Shown in pieces: positions 21,630 through 35,965 of a DNA stretch of 64,000 nt. The notes below the pieces were generated by a model that was not told where the DNA came from, made no database searches, and saw only the letters and a program-made list of their open reading frames with translations. Positions within the stretch are counted from its first letter, which is position 1. Every line of letters begins with the position of its first letter. The stretch comes from Liolophura sinensis (lineage: Eukaryota > Mollusca > Polyplacophora > Chitonida > Chitonidae): positions 41,033,385 through 41,097,384 of the forward strand of contig NC_088295.1 in the NCBI RefSeq assembly GCF_032854445.1, in the 5' to 3' direction. The position numbers and the translations under genes are program-made.

Positions 21630-22860
21630 AAGCTGCCTATAGAGATCGGGCAAAGTTGCCGTCTGGCCTGTAAGACACCATCATAACCTTTATCGGTGCG
21701 CCGATACGGACGCTCGTGCCGTGTCTTCAACATCTTTTCCCTGGGGGCATGACCCTTCACGCACAGCCCCCGAGTTCTGACATTCACCGTCCCACTCTTC
21801 TTGCCATACTCCCCAGCTTATACATAGATCCTGCAAAGTCGCCGCCTGGCCTGTTAGAAAAAATCGAAAACTCAATCGGCGAGCCTACGGACGCTGAGTT
21901 CGTAGGCACGCACTGCTCGCGGAGTAGAGTGCAGCAACACAACCCCACACCCCAAACCCCCGCACCCTCCCTCCAACTGACATAGTGTTTTTTCTTCTTC
22001 TTCTTCTTTCTCTAGGACGGTCATTTTAAAAAACTTAGACCCGAATTAGCCGCCGACGAGCCAAGGATTTTATTTTTTTGTTTCATTTTTATTTTTTTAG
22101 TTTGCCAATAAAGATTGCCAAATACAAACATGTGCCAATACAAGAATAAGAATGGTGAGGAAATTTGTCTAATACAAATATGTGCCAATAAAAGATTACC
22201 TAATATTAGCAGTCCATCTGGACAAGGGCGGAAGTCACAGTATAGACCGTACCGTGTGTGTGGTATGAGTATATAAAACACACCGCCCGATCTCGGCTAT
22301 AATGTTACCACCACAACAGGACCGATGTGATTGTTTGATATAAGTGTACCAGCTCCTCGCCGCCGACTTAACCATACAGAGAAACAGATAAGGGATTGCA
22401 ATTTCATGGCTCGATTCTTTGATAAGGCTGACTGGCAGTACCACGCTGCACACAGAGGGGAGATGCCGATTGTGTAGGCTGAGAAGGGCAAGTTGGAAGA
22501 AAAAGAGTGACTGATCAGTTTGGTTAAGGAACCAGTACGAGGACACATGGGTCAGGAGTGATAGTCCAAGACGCAAGCTCAGCTGGTGGAGGCTGTCGTC
22601 CAAGGCACTGACTGACAGTACGATGTCGCACACAGAGGAGAGATGCCGATGATGTAGGCTGAGAAGGGCAAGTTGGAAGAAAAGGAGGGACTGGTCAGTC
22701 TGGTTCAGGTTATCCGTCTGTTGATATCTTCTTCGGGGTCTCACCCTGACAGAGAATCCGGTAAAATGGCCACCTGTCCCGTTAGACTAAAAAAATTTAT
22801 TACGTCGTCGGCAAGCCTCACGGACGCTGGCTGACGTTGTGCGCGGGGTGTCGCGGCATC
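21630..22860. repeat. Three dispersed repeats within the element
   Basis: Copies at about 21630-21725, 21811-21920 and 22741-22860 share the order ctgcctatagagatc-like, caaagt(c/t)gccg(c/t)ctgg, cctgttaga and acggacgctg. No coding function is recognised. Confidence 0.6.
22351..22740 (+). pseudogene. Mosaic of duplicated polymerase fragments with a 180-bp tandem repeat
   Basis: Short pieces match the polymerase gene downstream, in changed order. 22360-22379 matches 25274-25293 (gccgacttaaccatacag). 22402-22440 matches 26192-26231. 22562-22603 matches 25611-25652 (cagctggtggaggctgtc). Around and between them a 180-bp unit is repeated: 22426-22525 and 22606-22705, with agatgccgat and gctgagaagggcaagttgga in each. 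At the position of the stop codon at 26226-26228, the duplicate has a sense codon. Long minus-strand frames here are shadows. Confidence 0.7.
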
Positions 22861-23042
22861 ACCCCTCCCCCCCCCCCACACCTTTTAAGCCCAGTCACCG
22901 TGTTATGCGACCGTACTATCACCCTACCGTAGTTTTACAATAGTATAGCTATACAATATTATAGTTATCTTCTACTATATTTATACTATACTCTACTCTA
23001 CTATCCTATCTACTATAGTTATATTATATTATTTTTTTAAAG

Positions 23043-26000
23043 ATGGATGAGTCGAACAAGAAAAAGTGGAAGATCCCCAGCGAGCCACTTCCAACCTGAC
23101 CCAACCCAACCCCATAGACTATGTCCTGCCAAGCAGTGAAAGTGAGAGCCACTTCCAACCCGACCAAACCCAACCCAACTCCTCGACTATCTCCTGCCTA
23201 ACAGTGTATCTGCAGCACTGGCGTTCCATTCGCCAGCATTTCTATCGCGGCAAGCCGGTGCAGGACCTCTACAACTGCCGGTGCAGCGATCTCGGAGCCA
23301 TCCCCGCCTATCTGAACGCGATTTATGACGATGAGCTCACCGCATTCACCGTCAACTACATCTTTGGATATATCCTTCGCCACAAGGAGACGGGACAGGT
23401 GCGTTACTTTTATCCCAGCGGCAATAGTTCCCGGGTACTCGGTGCTCCGTACCACGTGGCAAGTCGGGCTGACCCGCGTGAACTCCTCGCTCATCTCCAC
23501 AGCAAAGATCCACTCACCTGGGCGCAGCAATAACGTCCCAGCAAGAAATGGATCGTAGATCTCTTGACTAACGTGTTGTTTTTTTGTGCACAAACTACCC
23601 CATCAGCCTATCGGTGAGAACGGAGTAACGTTGCCGCCTTACCTGGCGGATAACAAGGGGCTCCACACGTTAGTAGGCGGAACTGATGGACCTTATAGGG
23701 ACCATTTGTTTCGATGTTTAGCTATCCATCTGGCCAACCCTCAGAAGTGCGAGAACCAGGCTCGACATCATCACCGAATTTATATGGAGGCAGTAGAGAT
23801 GGAGCCCAGGCATTTCCGCGGTGTACCTCTCAGTCCGCTGGACACGGTGGTGAGCCTATTTAATGTGAACGTTTCAGTGTACTAGGTCGTCCTCATGGAT
23901 AACTTTTACTCGGCTAAACTCTTCCATCGCAGTGCACAGCGCTATGCTTCTTCCACCCTGCGGTTAAACCTGCATAACCAGCATTTCAGCTACATCAAGG
24001 ACATAGGGTGTTGGGCTCAGTCTTGCACGTGTCAAGTGTGTTCTAAGACGCTTAATAGGCCTTATAAATTACGACTGCACGATCAAACGTGCACCGGCAC
24101 CATTCGCCGAAAGTACCCATGGGGTGTATTCCACAATCAACCCACTGTTTTCGAAGTCTTGGCAGACATGGGTATTTACCTCCTGGAAGGTGACGACGGA
24201 ATATTCCCTTACCGAGCATGTTACGACTTCGAAGCTTACCTGGCGCCCGTGGACAAAGCGATGACCGGCTCAACGGAATGGACGTCCCAACATATCCCCT
24301 TGAGTGTTAGCGTGACTCAAATGTGCCGGACAACGACCAGCCCGTGTGCTTCATCTCTACCGGCGATCCCCACGCGCTCGTCGAACGGATAATGGCTTAC
24401 CTCAATACCATTAGCGAGACCAATAGCGCATATCTTACCGAGTGTTATGCCTACATCCTGGACGAGTTAGACGAGCGCATGGATCCCAACCACACCAAGC
24501 CGTCTTACACTCGGCGGGTGCAGCTCCCCGTCCTCGGCTTCAACTCGGTCAGCTACGACCTGAACTTGATCGAGCACTAGCTTTACCTCCACCTGGTCAA
24601 GGCCGGTGATTTAGAGTGTGTTATCAAGAGTAACAATAACCAAATGGCCATCAGCACGCCCCAGCTGAAATTTCTGGACATTCGAAATTACCTGGCCCCT
24701 AAGATTTGTTACAGCTACTCTCTCGCCCAGCTGGATGAAACGGCGCTCCCACCCCGCCAAGCTTTCGATAACGATCTCACCCACCACCCGTGCACGGACG
24801 CCGAGTACAAGACCCTGCAGGAGACGTGGACGAAGCACGGCATGCGCACCGTAAAAGACTTGCTGCGGTGGCATAACAACCTGGATGTGATCCCCTTCAT
24901 GGAGGCGGCGAGGAAGATGGAAGATGGCTATCAAACCACGCACGTTGACGTCTTCAAAGACTGTATTAGCATACCAGGGCTCACCCTCCGTTACTTCTTT
25001 CAAGATTTGCGCTCCGTGTTCACGCTCATGGTAAGAAAGACAAAGACATGCACCACTGCCTCAAGAAAAACACGAACGAGTCGTGACACGTATACGCGGA
25101 GGTAAGCTATGTCAGCATTGTACTTGCTTGACTTGCCTTGCCTCGCCCATGAAGGCGGGTCACTACATCCGATGGCGACGTGACGGGGAGAAGTTCGTTC
25201 TCTCCGGCACCGCGACGCGTCTGGCTGAAGGATGGCTCGACTGGCAGTCGCACCAGCTGGGGATACCCATCCGCCTCCGACTTAACCATACAGGTTGGTA
25301 ACAGGCAACTCCCCGTAGACGGGTTCGCCCACATCGACGGACGTCCCACCATCTTCCAGTTCCACGGTTGCTATTACCACTACCACGGCTGGCATCTGAA
25401 TCACCCACGCCAGAGTGAGCTGCGCTACAACGACTGGCGAGGGTTGACACCTGAAGACTTGCGCCGGGAAGTGGAGAACAACGAAGCGTACGTTCAGTCC
25501 CGGGGTTAGAGCTAAAATCTATATGGGAGTTCGAGTTTCTTCACCTGCGGAAAACGAACCCGCCCTTGAGCGCCTTCCTGCAGCAGTACGGCTTACCCCC
25601 GTCACAGCGACAGCCCAAGACGCAGGGTCAGCTGGTGGAGGCTGTCGAACAAGGCCGGTTGTTTGGCTTCGTCGAATGCAACATCCATGGGACGGACCAT
25701 CTAAAAGCAGACTTTGCGGATTGTCAACCCATATTTAAAAACATCGATGTGAGCCCGGAGGACCTAGGCCCCACCATGGCGGAGTTCGCGCGGGTGAGTG
25801 AGATTATGGCCGGTTCCAGGCGAATGCTGATCGGGAGTATGTTCGGCACGGAAATTCTGCTGGCCACCCCGTTTCTGCAATGGTATCTCACTCACGGGCT
25901 GGTAGTGACCCTCGCGTTTACCAAGTGATGGAGTACATGATGAAGTTGTTGGGAAATTCCTGCTGTGGCAAAACCGTGACAAACCAAGATCGGCATGTGG

Positions 26001-26340
26001 ATGTGAAAATCTGTGACTTGACGAAGACGCGAAAGTTACTGGAGAGTGTACGGTGCCGTACCCTCGACCAAATCGAAGACGACACCTTCGAAGTGGAGCA
26101 GCAAGAGGACCATTCGTTATAACCTACCATTTTAAAAAGGATGTATGGTGAACCAGTATGCCAAACTCGGTATGTTGGAGTTTTCCTATGATTTCATGAC
26201 TCGTTTTCTTAACAAGGCTGACTGGTAGTACTGCGAGATGGACACGGACTCCACGTACATGGCGTGGTCTAACCCGGATTGGGAATCCTTGGTTAAACCT
26301 GAGCTGCGGCTGGTATACGAGGCGGAGCGAGAAAAATAGT
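23043..26340 (+). pseudogene. DNA polymerase B (protein-primed type) of the Maverick element, broken
   Basis: Successive frames give pieces of one PolB, the replicative enzyme of Maverick/Polinton elements. The N-terminal part (from about 23210) includes YRGKPVQDLYNCRC. A C2HC finger (CTCQVC near 24030) follows. The exonuclease part has CYDFEAYL (Exo I, near 24220) and LGFNSVSYDLNLIEH (Exo II, near 24536). The polymerase part has a motif-A-like SALYLLDL near 25112 that lacks the usual Asp, a motif-B-like GNSCCGKT near 25950 and the motif C triad MDTDS at 26238-26252. Breaks: stops at 23531, 23883, 24578, 25507, 26120 and 26226, and frame changes near 23586, 24330-24400, 25030-25180, 25510-25560, 25905 and 26130-26220. 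The start is unclear: 23043 ATG opens a short frame, and a ~65-bp duplication (23085-23210) sits near the N-terminus. It is clearly dead. Confidence 0.85.
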
Positions 26341-26639
26341 TACCTCGACCCGACCACTACGACTTTTAAAAACGTACGCCGGGGCTCTTCAAAGTCGAGT
26401 GGACTGGTGACGCTATCGTCAGTTTGTGTTCGAAGACATACTATTGCTACGGCGGGGAGTCGAATAGTAAAGACTCTCCTGCAAAGGTGTTAGCACTCGG
26501 GGGGTGGAGAAGGACTTTTACATCTCCGTGTTGTGCAACCACCAAAGCGCGAGTGGTTTGAACCGAGGTATCCCTACACACAGCACAAAGACGCTTTCAC
26601 TCATTTTTACATGTATAATTGACCTGACTTTAAGGAAAA

Positions 26640-27500
26640 AACCCCACTGTATGCGAGTGTCATTTTCTCTTTATTCATTTTTATTTCATAACATGTCGAA
26701 CAGGAAGAAAAAACATGGAAAGAACACTCCACTGGCGTCAGCACCACTTTACCGCGTTCAAATGCGACGGGTTGGCCCGTATTGTTTGTAATATCAATTT
26801 CCACCGTCGAGAAATGCTTATGCCGCATGGGGATGTATTCCACGTGTTGGAAGGTCTTGGAGATGTGTTGCCCGTATTTCCCCTTCGTGGTGACCAGCCG
26901 AAGCAGCGGCGCCAGCGTGTCTCCCACCACACGCTGTTCGACCATGTCCGTGTACACGTAGAGCGCGGGTGTGGTGGCATGTAAATCTTCGGCACCGATA
27001 TGCAGCAGATCCTCCGGCCCCATGAGCCAATCGTACGATAAATTCATAAGCTGCTTCATACGCGGGCTGAAACTGAGCCCCAGTTGTTTCTGAAACCGCA
27101 GGTTGTATTTGCGGTGCACATCTTCGAAACTAAATGTCAAATCACCGGCGTGAGCCTTGAGTAAAGGATGTGTGTGCTGGTCAACAAGTCGGTCAAGCCC
27201 TTGGCGAGGTCTTTGGGTGAAGGGTAATAGCCTGCTGGCAATGTTAAGTTAAGCTTAGCGCGGTGCGGGTCCGTATTGGGGTCTAAGACATACCAAACTT
27301 CGTCTTGCCGCACGTTGAACCAGGTATGAGGGTACTGTATTTCTACTAACCCACATTCCCAGTCACCTGTCAAATGCATGGGCTGTGGCAGTTGGGTGGT
27401 GAAATGCGTTAAGGTATTGCCGGGGAAGTAGTCGAGCTAGCTGTTACTGGGCAGCTCGACGTAAAATATGCTGGTGAGGTGATCTCCTTTGGGCAGACTG
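26640..27500 (-). pseudogene. Capsid-type structural protein of the Maverick element, broken
   Basis: Three minus-strand pieces read in order. 27494-27380 holds FYVELPSNS, a TAG stop, then YFPGNTLTHFTTQL. 27379-27137 has HLTGDWECGLVEIQYPHTWF and PAGYYPSPKDLAKGL. 27140-26640 has YNLRFQKQLGLSFSPRM and, near the end, DITNNTGQPVAFERGKVV. The order and motifs match the structural protein of Mavericks related to the C. elegans F54H12.2 family. Whether it is the penton-like or another coat protein cannot be settled here. Breaks are the TAG near 27440 and a frame change near 27180. It converges with the polymerase, leaving about 300 bp between them. Confidence 0.65.
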
Positions 27501-27702
27501 ACCGTCTTTCCATCTTGCGCCGGTATTTAATACATTTATAATAATACTTTAGCGAGGGTACGATGGCTGAAGACGGGCGAAGTCCGGGTAGCCGGTGTTG
27601 TCGTCCCTTGGGTCGGCATGGTGTGGTGATGTTGTGGTTTTGGTGGTAGTGGTTTTGGCTGGAGGTGGTGGAGGAAGAACGGGTGGGCAAATTGTGATTC
27701 AA

Positions 27703-28140
27703 AAGTAACGGACGATTACGTCTTTCCCGTTAATATGTAAGGATCTCATACTACAAGAGGCGCCATCTGTGATGTTACACATGACATGCTGGTCTGTATA
27801 AAAGATGTCTACAAGATAGGCGATTACACTCGGCACCCAGCGCCATCTATGTTGTTAAATAGAACGGGATAGATATGCACATAAAGGATAACAGCGCCGT
27901 CCATGTGGTTGATCACAATGCAGATCGCCAGAGATTCTGAACGCTCTGTCCATACCTGCCAACAAGAGTGTTATACTCATTGTAAAATGTGAGAAAATTA
28001 GAATGAAGGCGTTTGATGGAATATCTTTGACAAACTAGTTTTTAAACTAACAACTTAAGACGGTGATGTTGGGTGGTTTTTTTCCGTCTCGGCTGGTGTT
28101 TCCATCTTTCACCGCACCCAACTGCGCCAGCGATCGTGTG
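27703..28140. other. Non-coding gap in the element with a triplicated motif
   Basis: No gene is recognised. The motif cagcgccatct(a/g)tgttgtta recurs at about 27760, 27840 and 27892 (step 50-80 bp). In intact Mavericks coat or protease genes would be expected around here, so this is probably a deletion scar. Confidence 0.5.
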
Positions 28141-28141
28141 A

Positions 28142-28800
28142 TCACTCGGTGTCGCCCCAGAGCAGAGCAGCCTTTCGCCGTAAAGCGACGGGGACGCTCT
28201 CTAAAATGTGGAGTCGCAGGTGGTCGGGTGTGGCATGCTTGAAATCCACCAGCAAATAGCCGTGAGGTTCGGCGGTGGCATCCTCAAACGCCTCACGCAC
28301 GCACTGCATCCGCCCCGGAGCCATCTGTTTAGCGATCGTGGTTTTTGAGACGCGTCTCGCGGGTTTTTGAACAACACCAGTCAGTCTGAAAGTAGTGTGC
28401 TTTCAGACTGATGGTGCGATGATCTTTGGTTTTCTTGAACAAGTATACCACGCTGACATTGCGATGGTAGCTGCCTTTTGTAAAGAGTTTTGTCACGCGT
28501 TCGTCCGCTTCGGCCATCAAATCGTCCACGACGATTAACGTCCGCTCTCCCGGGTCGAACGCTGACGGGCTGGGCACACCTTCTTCAAAGTGAACGTTCG
28601 GTAACGTGATGTACAAAGGCTGCTACTCCCTGTAACACCAGACGACGCGTTGTGGGGGTGGGTATATCAGAGCTTGAGAGTGTTCCACCACCCGTTTCAC
28701 AAACAGGGGCTTTTCAAACCCCGTCGGTCCGCTGACGATGCAGGTAAACGGATGCTCCCATTGAGTACCAATGGATGGAGAAGCTGGGTGAGTCATTTCG
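28142..28800 (-). pseudogene. Packaging ATPase (FtsK/HerA-like) of the Maverick element, broken
   Basis: Reads on the minus strand from an ATG at 28798. The P-loop region at about 28740-28710 reads GPTGFEKP, whereas the Walker A rule is GxxxxGK(S/T): both the second Gly and the final Ser/Thr are replaced. An in-frame TAG lies at about 28626. The next piece (28616-28329) has RTLIVVDDLMAEADERVTKL, a good Walker B with DD, then loses frame. The last piece (28324-28142) has REAFEDATAEPHGYLLVDFK, the C-terminal segment of the family. In Mavericks this enzyme would pump DNA into the capsid. Stop, frame change near 28330-28390 and P-loop damage make it inactive. Confidence 0.8.
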
Positions 28801-29345
28801 GCTGGTCGTATGGGTGAGGGTGAGGTACAGTGCGGGAGGTCACTGCCGTCACCGCTGCCGTCACCGCGAGCGGGGAGGGCGAGGTAGACGGACTGCTACT
28901 GCTGCTGCTGCTGGTTGCCGCGGGTGAGGAGGGCGAAGTAGACGGACTGCTACTGCCGCTGTTGCTGCCGCTCCGCGCCGTGTTGGATGAAGAATAGACG
29001 GGTGTGGAAACGGTGATCGGTACCGATGTATTGTTAGGGAGCCATGATCGGTGACGCCGGCGGAGTTGGGGTGACCTGGGAAATCCCGTAAACTTTAATC
29101 GGGGAGTGATGGCTTGGTCCATGGACGCGTCCTGCTCGGCGGTAAACGAAGTGGTGGGTAGCGATGTCACTCGGCGACGACGGTGGTGATGGTGGTGGTG
29201 ACGGCGCCGGCGGCAGCGGGAACAAAGGCTTCGCGGACCAACGGAGGAGAGTCTTGTTCAATTGCCCTTGTAGATATCGAATGGTCGACTGGTCTTGGAG
29301 GAGCTGCACGCTGAGTTCCACGGCCAGTTCACCCACTAAAACTCC
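28793..29345 (-). CDS. Ser/Pro-rich ORF of the Maverick element, function unknown
   Basis: Two overlapping minus-strand frames. The upstream one (29336-29034) starts at a GTG with GELAVELSVQLLQDQSTIRY, a short amphipathic, coil-like N-terminus, then a Pro-rich stretch. The second (29170-28793) is very rich in Ser, Pro and Thr with runs of Ser. A frame change between 29170 and 29034 may join them. Low-complexity ORFs next to the integrase occur in related elements, but no domain is recognised. Composition bias (agc/gct triplet repeats at 28880-28960) could also keep frames open by chance. Confidence 0.4.
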
Positions 29346-29770
29346 AATGTACTAGAAAACTCCAAGCACGCCTGCCACGGTGCCTTTATTCTCGCGCAAG
29401 CTTTGTATCCACTGATCCATCCCTTGAGGTAGGTCGATAGGGAGTGACAGTCACCACCGTCATCCTCGGGGTTAAATACGTTTGACGTCCGTGTCTTAAA
29501 GCTGGGTGGATAGCCGACCCACTTCACCCAATAGCACAGTTTTCCTCTGCGGTGTTCCCTTTTTATGATCTTTTCCACCTGATAAAACTTCTCTGCCGCG
29601 GCCGTTACCGGTTGCATTTTGGTCTCGTAAAACGTCCTTAGCAACCGTTCTCCGTTCAAGTCCTCCAGTGTGTACGCGACAGGCTGACGAGTGTGGGTGC
29701 GGACGATGCGGAACATTTCCGTGCTTCAATTCACGGAAAAGACCTCGCTTTCGTCTCCGCATTTGTCAAC
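29336..29770 (-). pseudogene. Integrase C-terminal region with chromodomain, truncated
   Basis: The main frame contains FRIVRTHTRQPVAYTLEDLN, the SH3-like tail of retrovirus-type integrases, and then YQVEKIIKREHRRGKLCYWV with KWVGYPPSF, a chromodomain as in Maverick integrases. Upstream a TGA (29725-29727) and a frame change precede a short piece with RRRKRGLFR. The zinc-binding and DDE catalytic parts are missing: the right TIR begins right after. An integrase without its core cannot act, so the element is immobile by itself. Confidence 0.82.
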
Positions 29771-30114
29771 AAAATTCAGGCGCCAAGACCGACCGCGTGA
29801 TCACCCATGGGTCAGTTTGGGCGCCAAGGAGCTAAAAAAGCTGCTCAACCCCAACATACCAAGACCGCGCGGTTGTTTATTGGTCCGTCACGCCTTATGA
29901 GCCGCCGAGACCGCGTGGTCACCCATGGGTCCGTTTGGGCGCCAAGAAACTGAAGGAACTGCTCTCGCGCGTGACGTCACGCGACTCATTGGTCCGTTTT
30001 GGCGCGAAAGAGCTAAAGGAGCTGCGCTCATTGTTCCGTCACGGGCATTGCGCGCTCATTGGAACAACACACCTGCGCCTCCTCAAAAACGCCCCCCCCC
30101 CCCCCCCCCCCACT
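29768..30114. repeat. Right terminal inverted repeat of the Maverick element
   Basis: About 347 bp, inverted relative to 20180-20603. It contains cggaccaatg, gctcctttagctctttcgcg (minus sense) and a palindromic cgtgacgtcacgcg (CRE core) near 29975. A run of 20 C residues at 30092-30111 adjoins the end cact, making the outermost sequence differ from the left TIR. Confidence 0.8.
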
Positions 30115-32160
30115 GATATTGAATGGTCTTTTTCTTGAAAACATGAATGTCAACGGATGTTATTTCGGTATATATTATGGCCTTGGTTCTTTTTTCAGTA
30201 TACTGGAGTCCTGTATACATAGACCGGTCTATATACTTGCCTGATCGACTGGATAACTCCAGTCCTCATGTTAATCATGGTGTTAATCAATATTTATAGG
30301 CCGTAATTCTCATAGTCTTTTGGATGTATACTGTCTACATGGTATATACATGGTCGCGGAGTTTATATTGCGCTCCTGGCTGATTATCACGCATTCCAAA
30401 TCATATGCTGTTATGTTACTAATTAGAAATAACCATGGAATCTCTGCCTTTTGGTATAGATTTATTATTTGCATGATAATGGTAAATCTCCCCACTGATT
30501 TACTTGCGCCATGCATATTCAAATTATTTCACTTAAAAAAAGAAACAAGCTTCTTAACCACTCGGCCACAAACCGGCCCAGCTTTATTTTAAAATCCCTG
30601 CATAACTACACGTATAGGCTATGTGTATTTTGCAAAGTCTTGCTCTGTATGTACATTATAACGTTGTCCAGCAACACTGGCCTGTGCATGTACATGTATA
30701 CAACATGAGCCGTACAAAATGACTGGGGATATCTGACTGACATCGCTCGCTCTTGTGTCCATAGACACAGACAGATGCAAGGTTATACCCAAGGACAATA
30801 AGGTTATATCTGGACGGTCAATAATCCACATAATAGGAAAAGAACCTATAACAGGTAAGTGCTCTCTACTCATGTATTAAACTATAGATATGCTATTATA
30901 CATGCCCTAATACTTCTAGGTTCAAACGTGCATCTGTTGTCGTAAGATAACAGAAAAATCCCCAAGATAAGCATTCTAAGTCAGAATCAGTCTATAGAGA
31001 GATATACTGCGCACTCTTCTATATGCCAAGAGATATATCTGGGTTTTAATTAATATTTTCGTATATAAAGACAAAAACATTGAAAGTCCAAATGTATATA
31101 AACCTTCAGATACGGGAATGTGTAAATCTCTTTTATGTGCTTTTCTGATATAATCAAATATTTGATGTTGTATATGATAATACAGCTGGGGAAGATCTCC
31201 ACAGACCCGCGCTACATGTGACTACAAACCAATATCAAGAAGAAGACGGGTGTTTTATAGGGAAGGACAGAAGCTTATGTATAAGTGTTAATAATCTAAC
31301 AGAAAACAAAGAACACACAGGTAAGTGTACTCTGGACACTATATTTCAGGTACAGGTCACACATATCACAGCACAAACATACAGACGCGCATGGAAGTAT
31401 AAGCCTACATGTACAACAACAAACGTCGAGCACTATATTCATATTTTTACGTTACCGTACTGTTATTTTATCTGTGACAAAAGGTGGTCAATGCATGTGT
31501 AGGCCTATACACACGCAAAGGCAGTGATAGGCTTATTGGAATTCTGTATTTGCTCGAAATATGAACAATATATCTGAAAATACGGGTACAGATGTATAAA
31601 TATAAATGTAGAGCTAGCATGTGACCCGGCACTGCTGTCGAATCGATAATATAGGCTACTATATATACGTACAAGTACAAGTGTTAATGTGTGAATCTTA
31701 ATTGATATATGTATACAGCTAAATAACAATGTTTGGGCGGGGGGGAGCGGGGTACAGAAGGGGGTAGGAGTTTACACAGTATGTGCTGGAATAATATTGG
31801 AGTGACGTCATACCAATGCATTCATGGCCATACATTTGCCTCTGCCTGTGTTATATTGTTGCGTTGGATACTGATCGTCTTTTTCAATGTCATATTTACG
31901 GCATAAACGAACTGGGTAAGTGTAGAATCGTTGGAGATATCGATGGAAGTAATGGAAATCTCCCCCCCCCCCCCCCTCCAGCTGACTAGTCTGTTTTTTG
32001 GACTATTTTGGGTCATACTAGTGACATAGAACGGTACTTGTGTATACACAGGAGTCGAACAGTACTCAGTCGAGTTAAACACTAGTCACCATATATGAGG
32101 GAAAAGGGTACCCCATAACTGAGACTTAAAGCTTTCATTCATTATAATTTGAAACAATGG
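30115..32160. other. 5' flank of GST-D, no gene recognised
   Basis: AT-rich, with a run of C at 31963-31977. The acceptor at 32185 implies that a non-coding GST-D exon lies somewhere here, but it was not located. Confidence 0.4.
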
Positions 32161-32177
32161 CTGAGTTTCGTCTGTGA

Positions 32178-35768
<3,591 letters not shown>

Positions 35769-35914
35769 CAACTGTATATATAGGGCTGAAAAATATTCCA
35801 CTTTTCTAAACATATAAGTGTGACCTCTTTTGTGTTATTTGTCCTGAATTAAGAATAATTAAATTTTAGGACAAATGCAGGGTGATTCCGCAGAATTGTG
35901 AGATCGTGTAAGAG

Positions 35915-35965
35915 AAATTTTCTTGAGTACGGCGTAAGGCACCAATCAAATGAATAAATAAATTT
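35915..35965 (+). mobile_element. SINE 3' tail fragment
   Basis: ttcttgagtacggcgtaagg followed by caccaatcaaatgaataaat. Only the last ~50 bp of the SINE, in the GST-D 3' flank. Confidence 0.75.

Larger units (their letters stand above)
20180..30114. mobile_element. Decayed Maverick/Polinton (adintovirus-like) element
   Basis: The region is bounded by diverged terminal inverted repeats sharing gcgtttttg(g/a)ggaggcgc, caggtgtgt and gcctgaatttcgttgac. Inside are the hallmarks of Maverick/Polinton elements: protein-primed-type DNA polymerase B, a retrovirus-like integrase C-terminus with chromodomain, an FtsK/HerA-like packaging ATPase and a capsid-type protein. The order is polymerase on plus and the others on minus, converging near 26.6 kb. 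Base composition is richer in G+C than the flanks. At about 9.9 kb it is shorter than the usual 15-20 kb; a protease, the integrase core and probably other structural genes are not found. Every viral-type gene has stops or frameshifts, so it is inactive. No 6-bp target-site duplication could be confirmed (left flank ends ...ttgactagt, right flank begins gatatt). Confidence 0.88.

Noticed and set aside
22235-22744. 169-codon minus-strand frame with repeated LLFFQLALLSLH
   Set aside because: It spans the 180-bp tandem repeat, and the plus strand of the same DNA matches polymerase pieces, so it is a shadow frame.
23198-23593. 131-codon minus-strand frame
   Set aside because: Antisense of the polymerase N-terminal region, which has clear family motifs on the plus strand.
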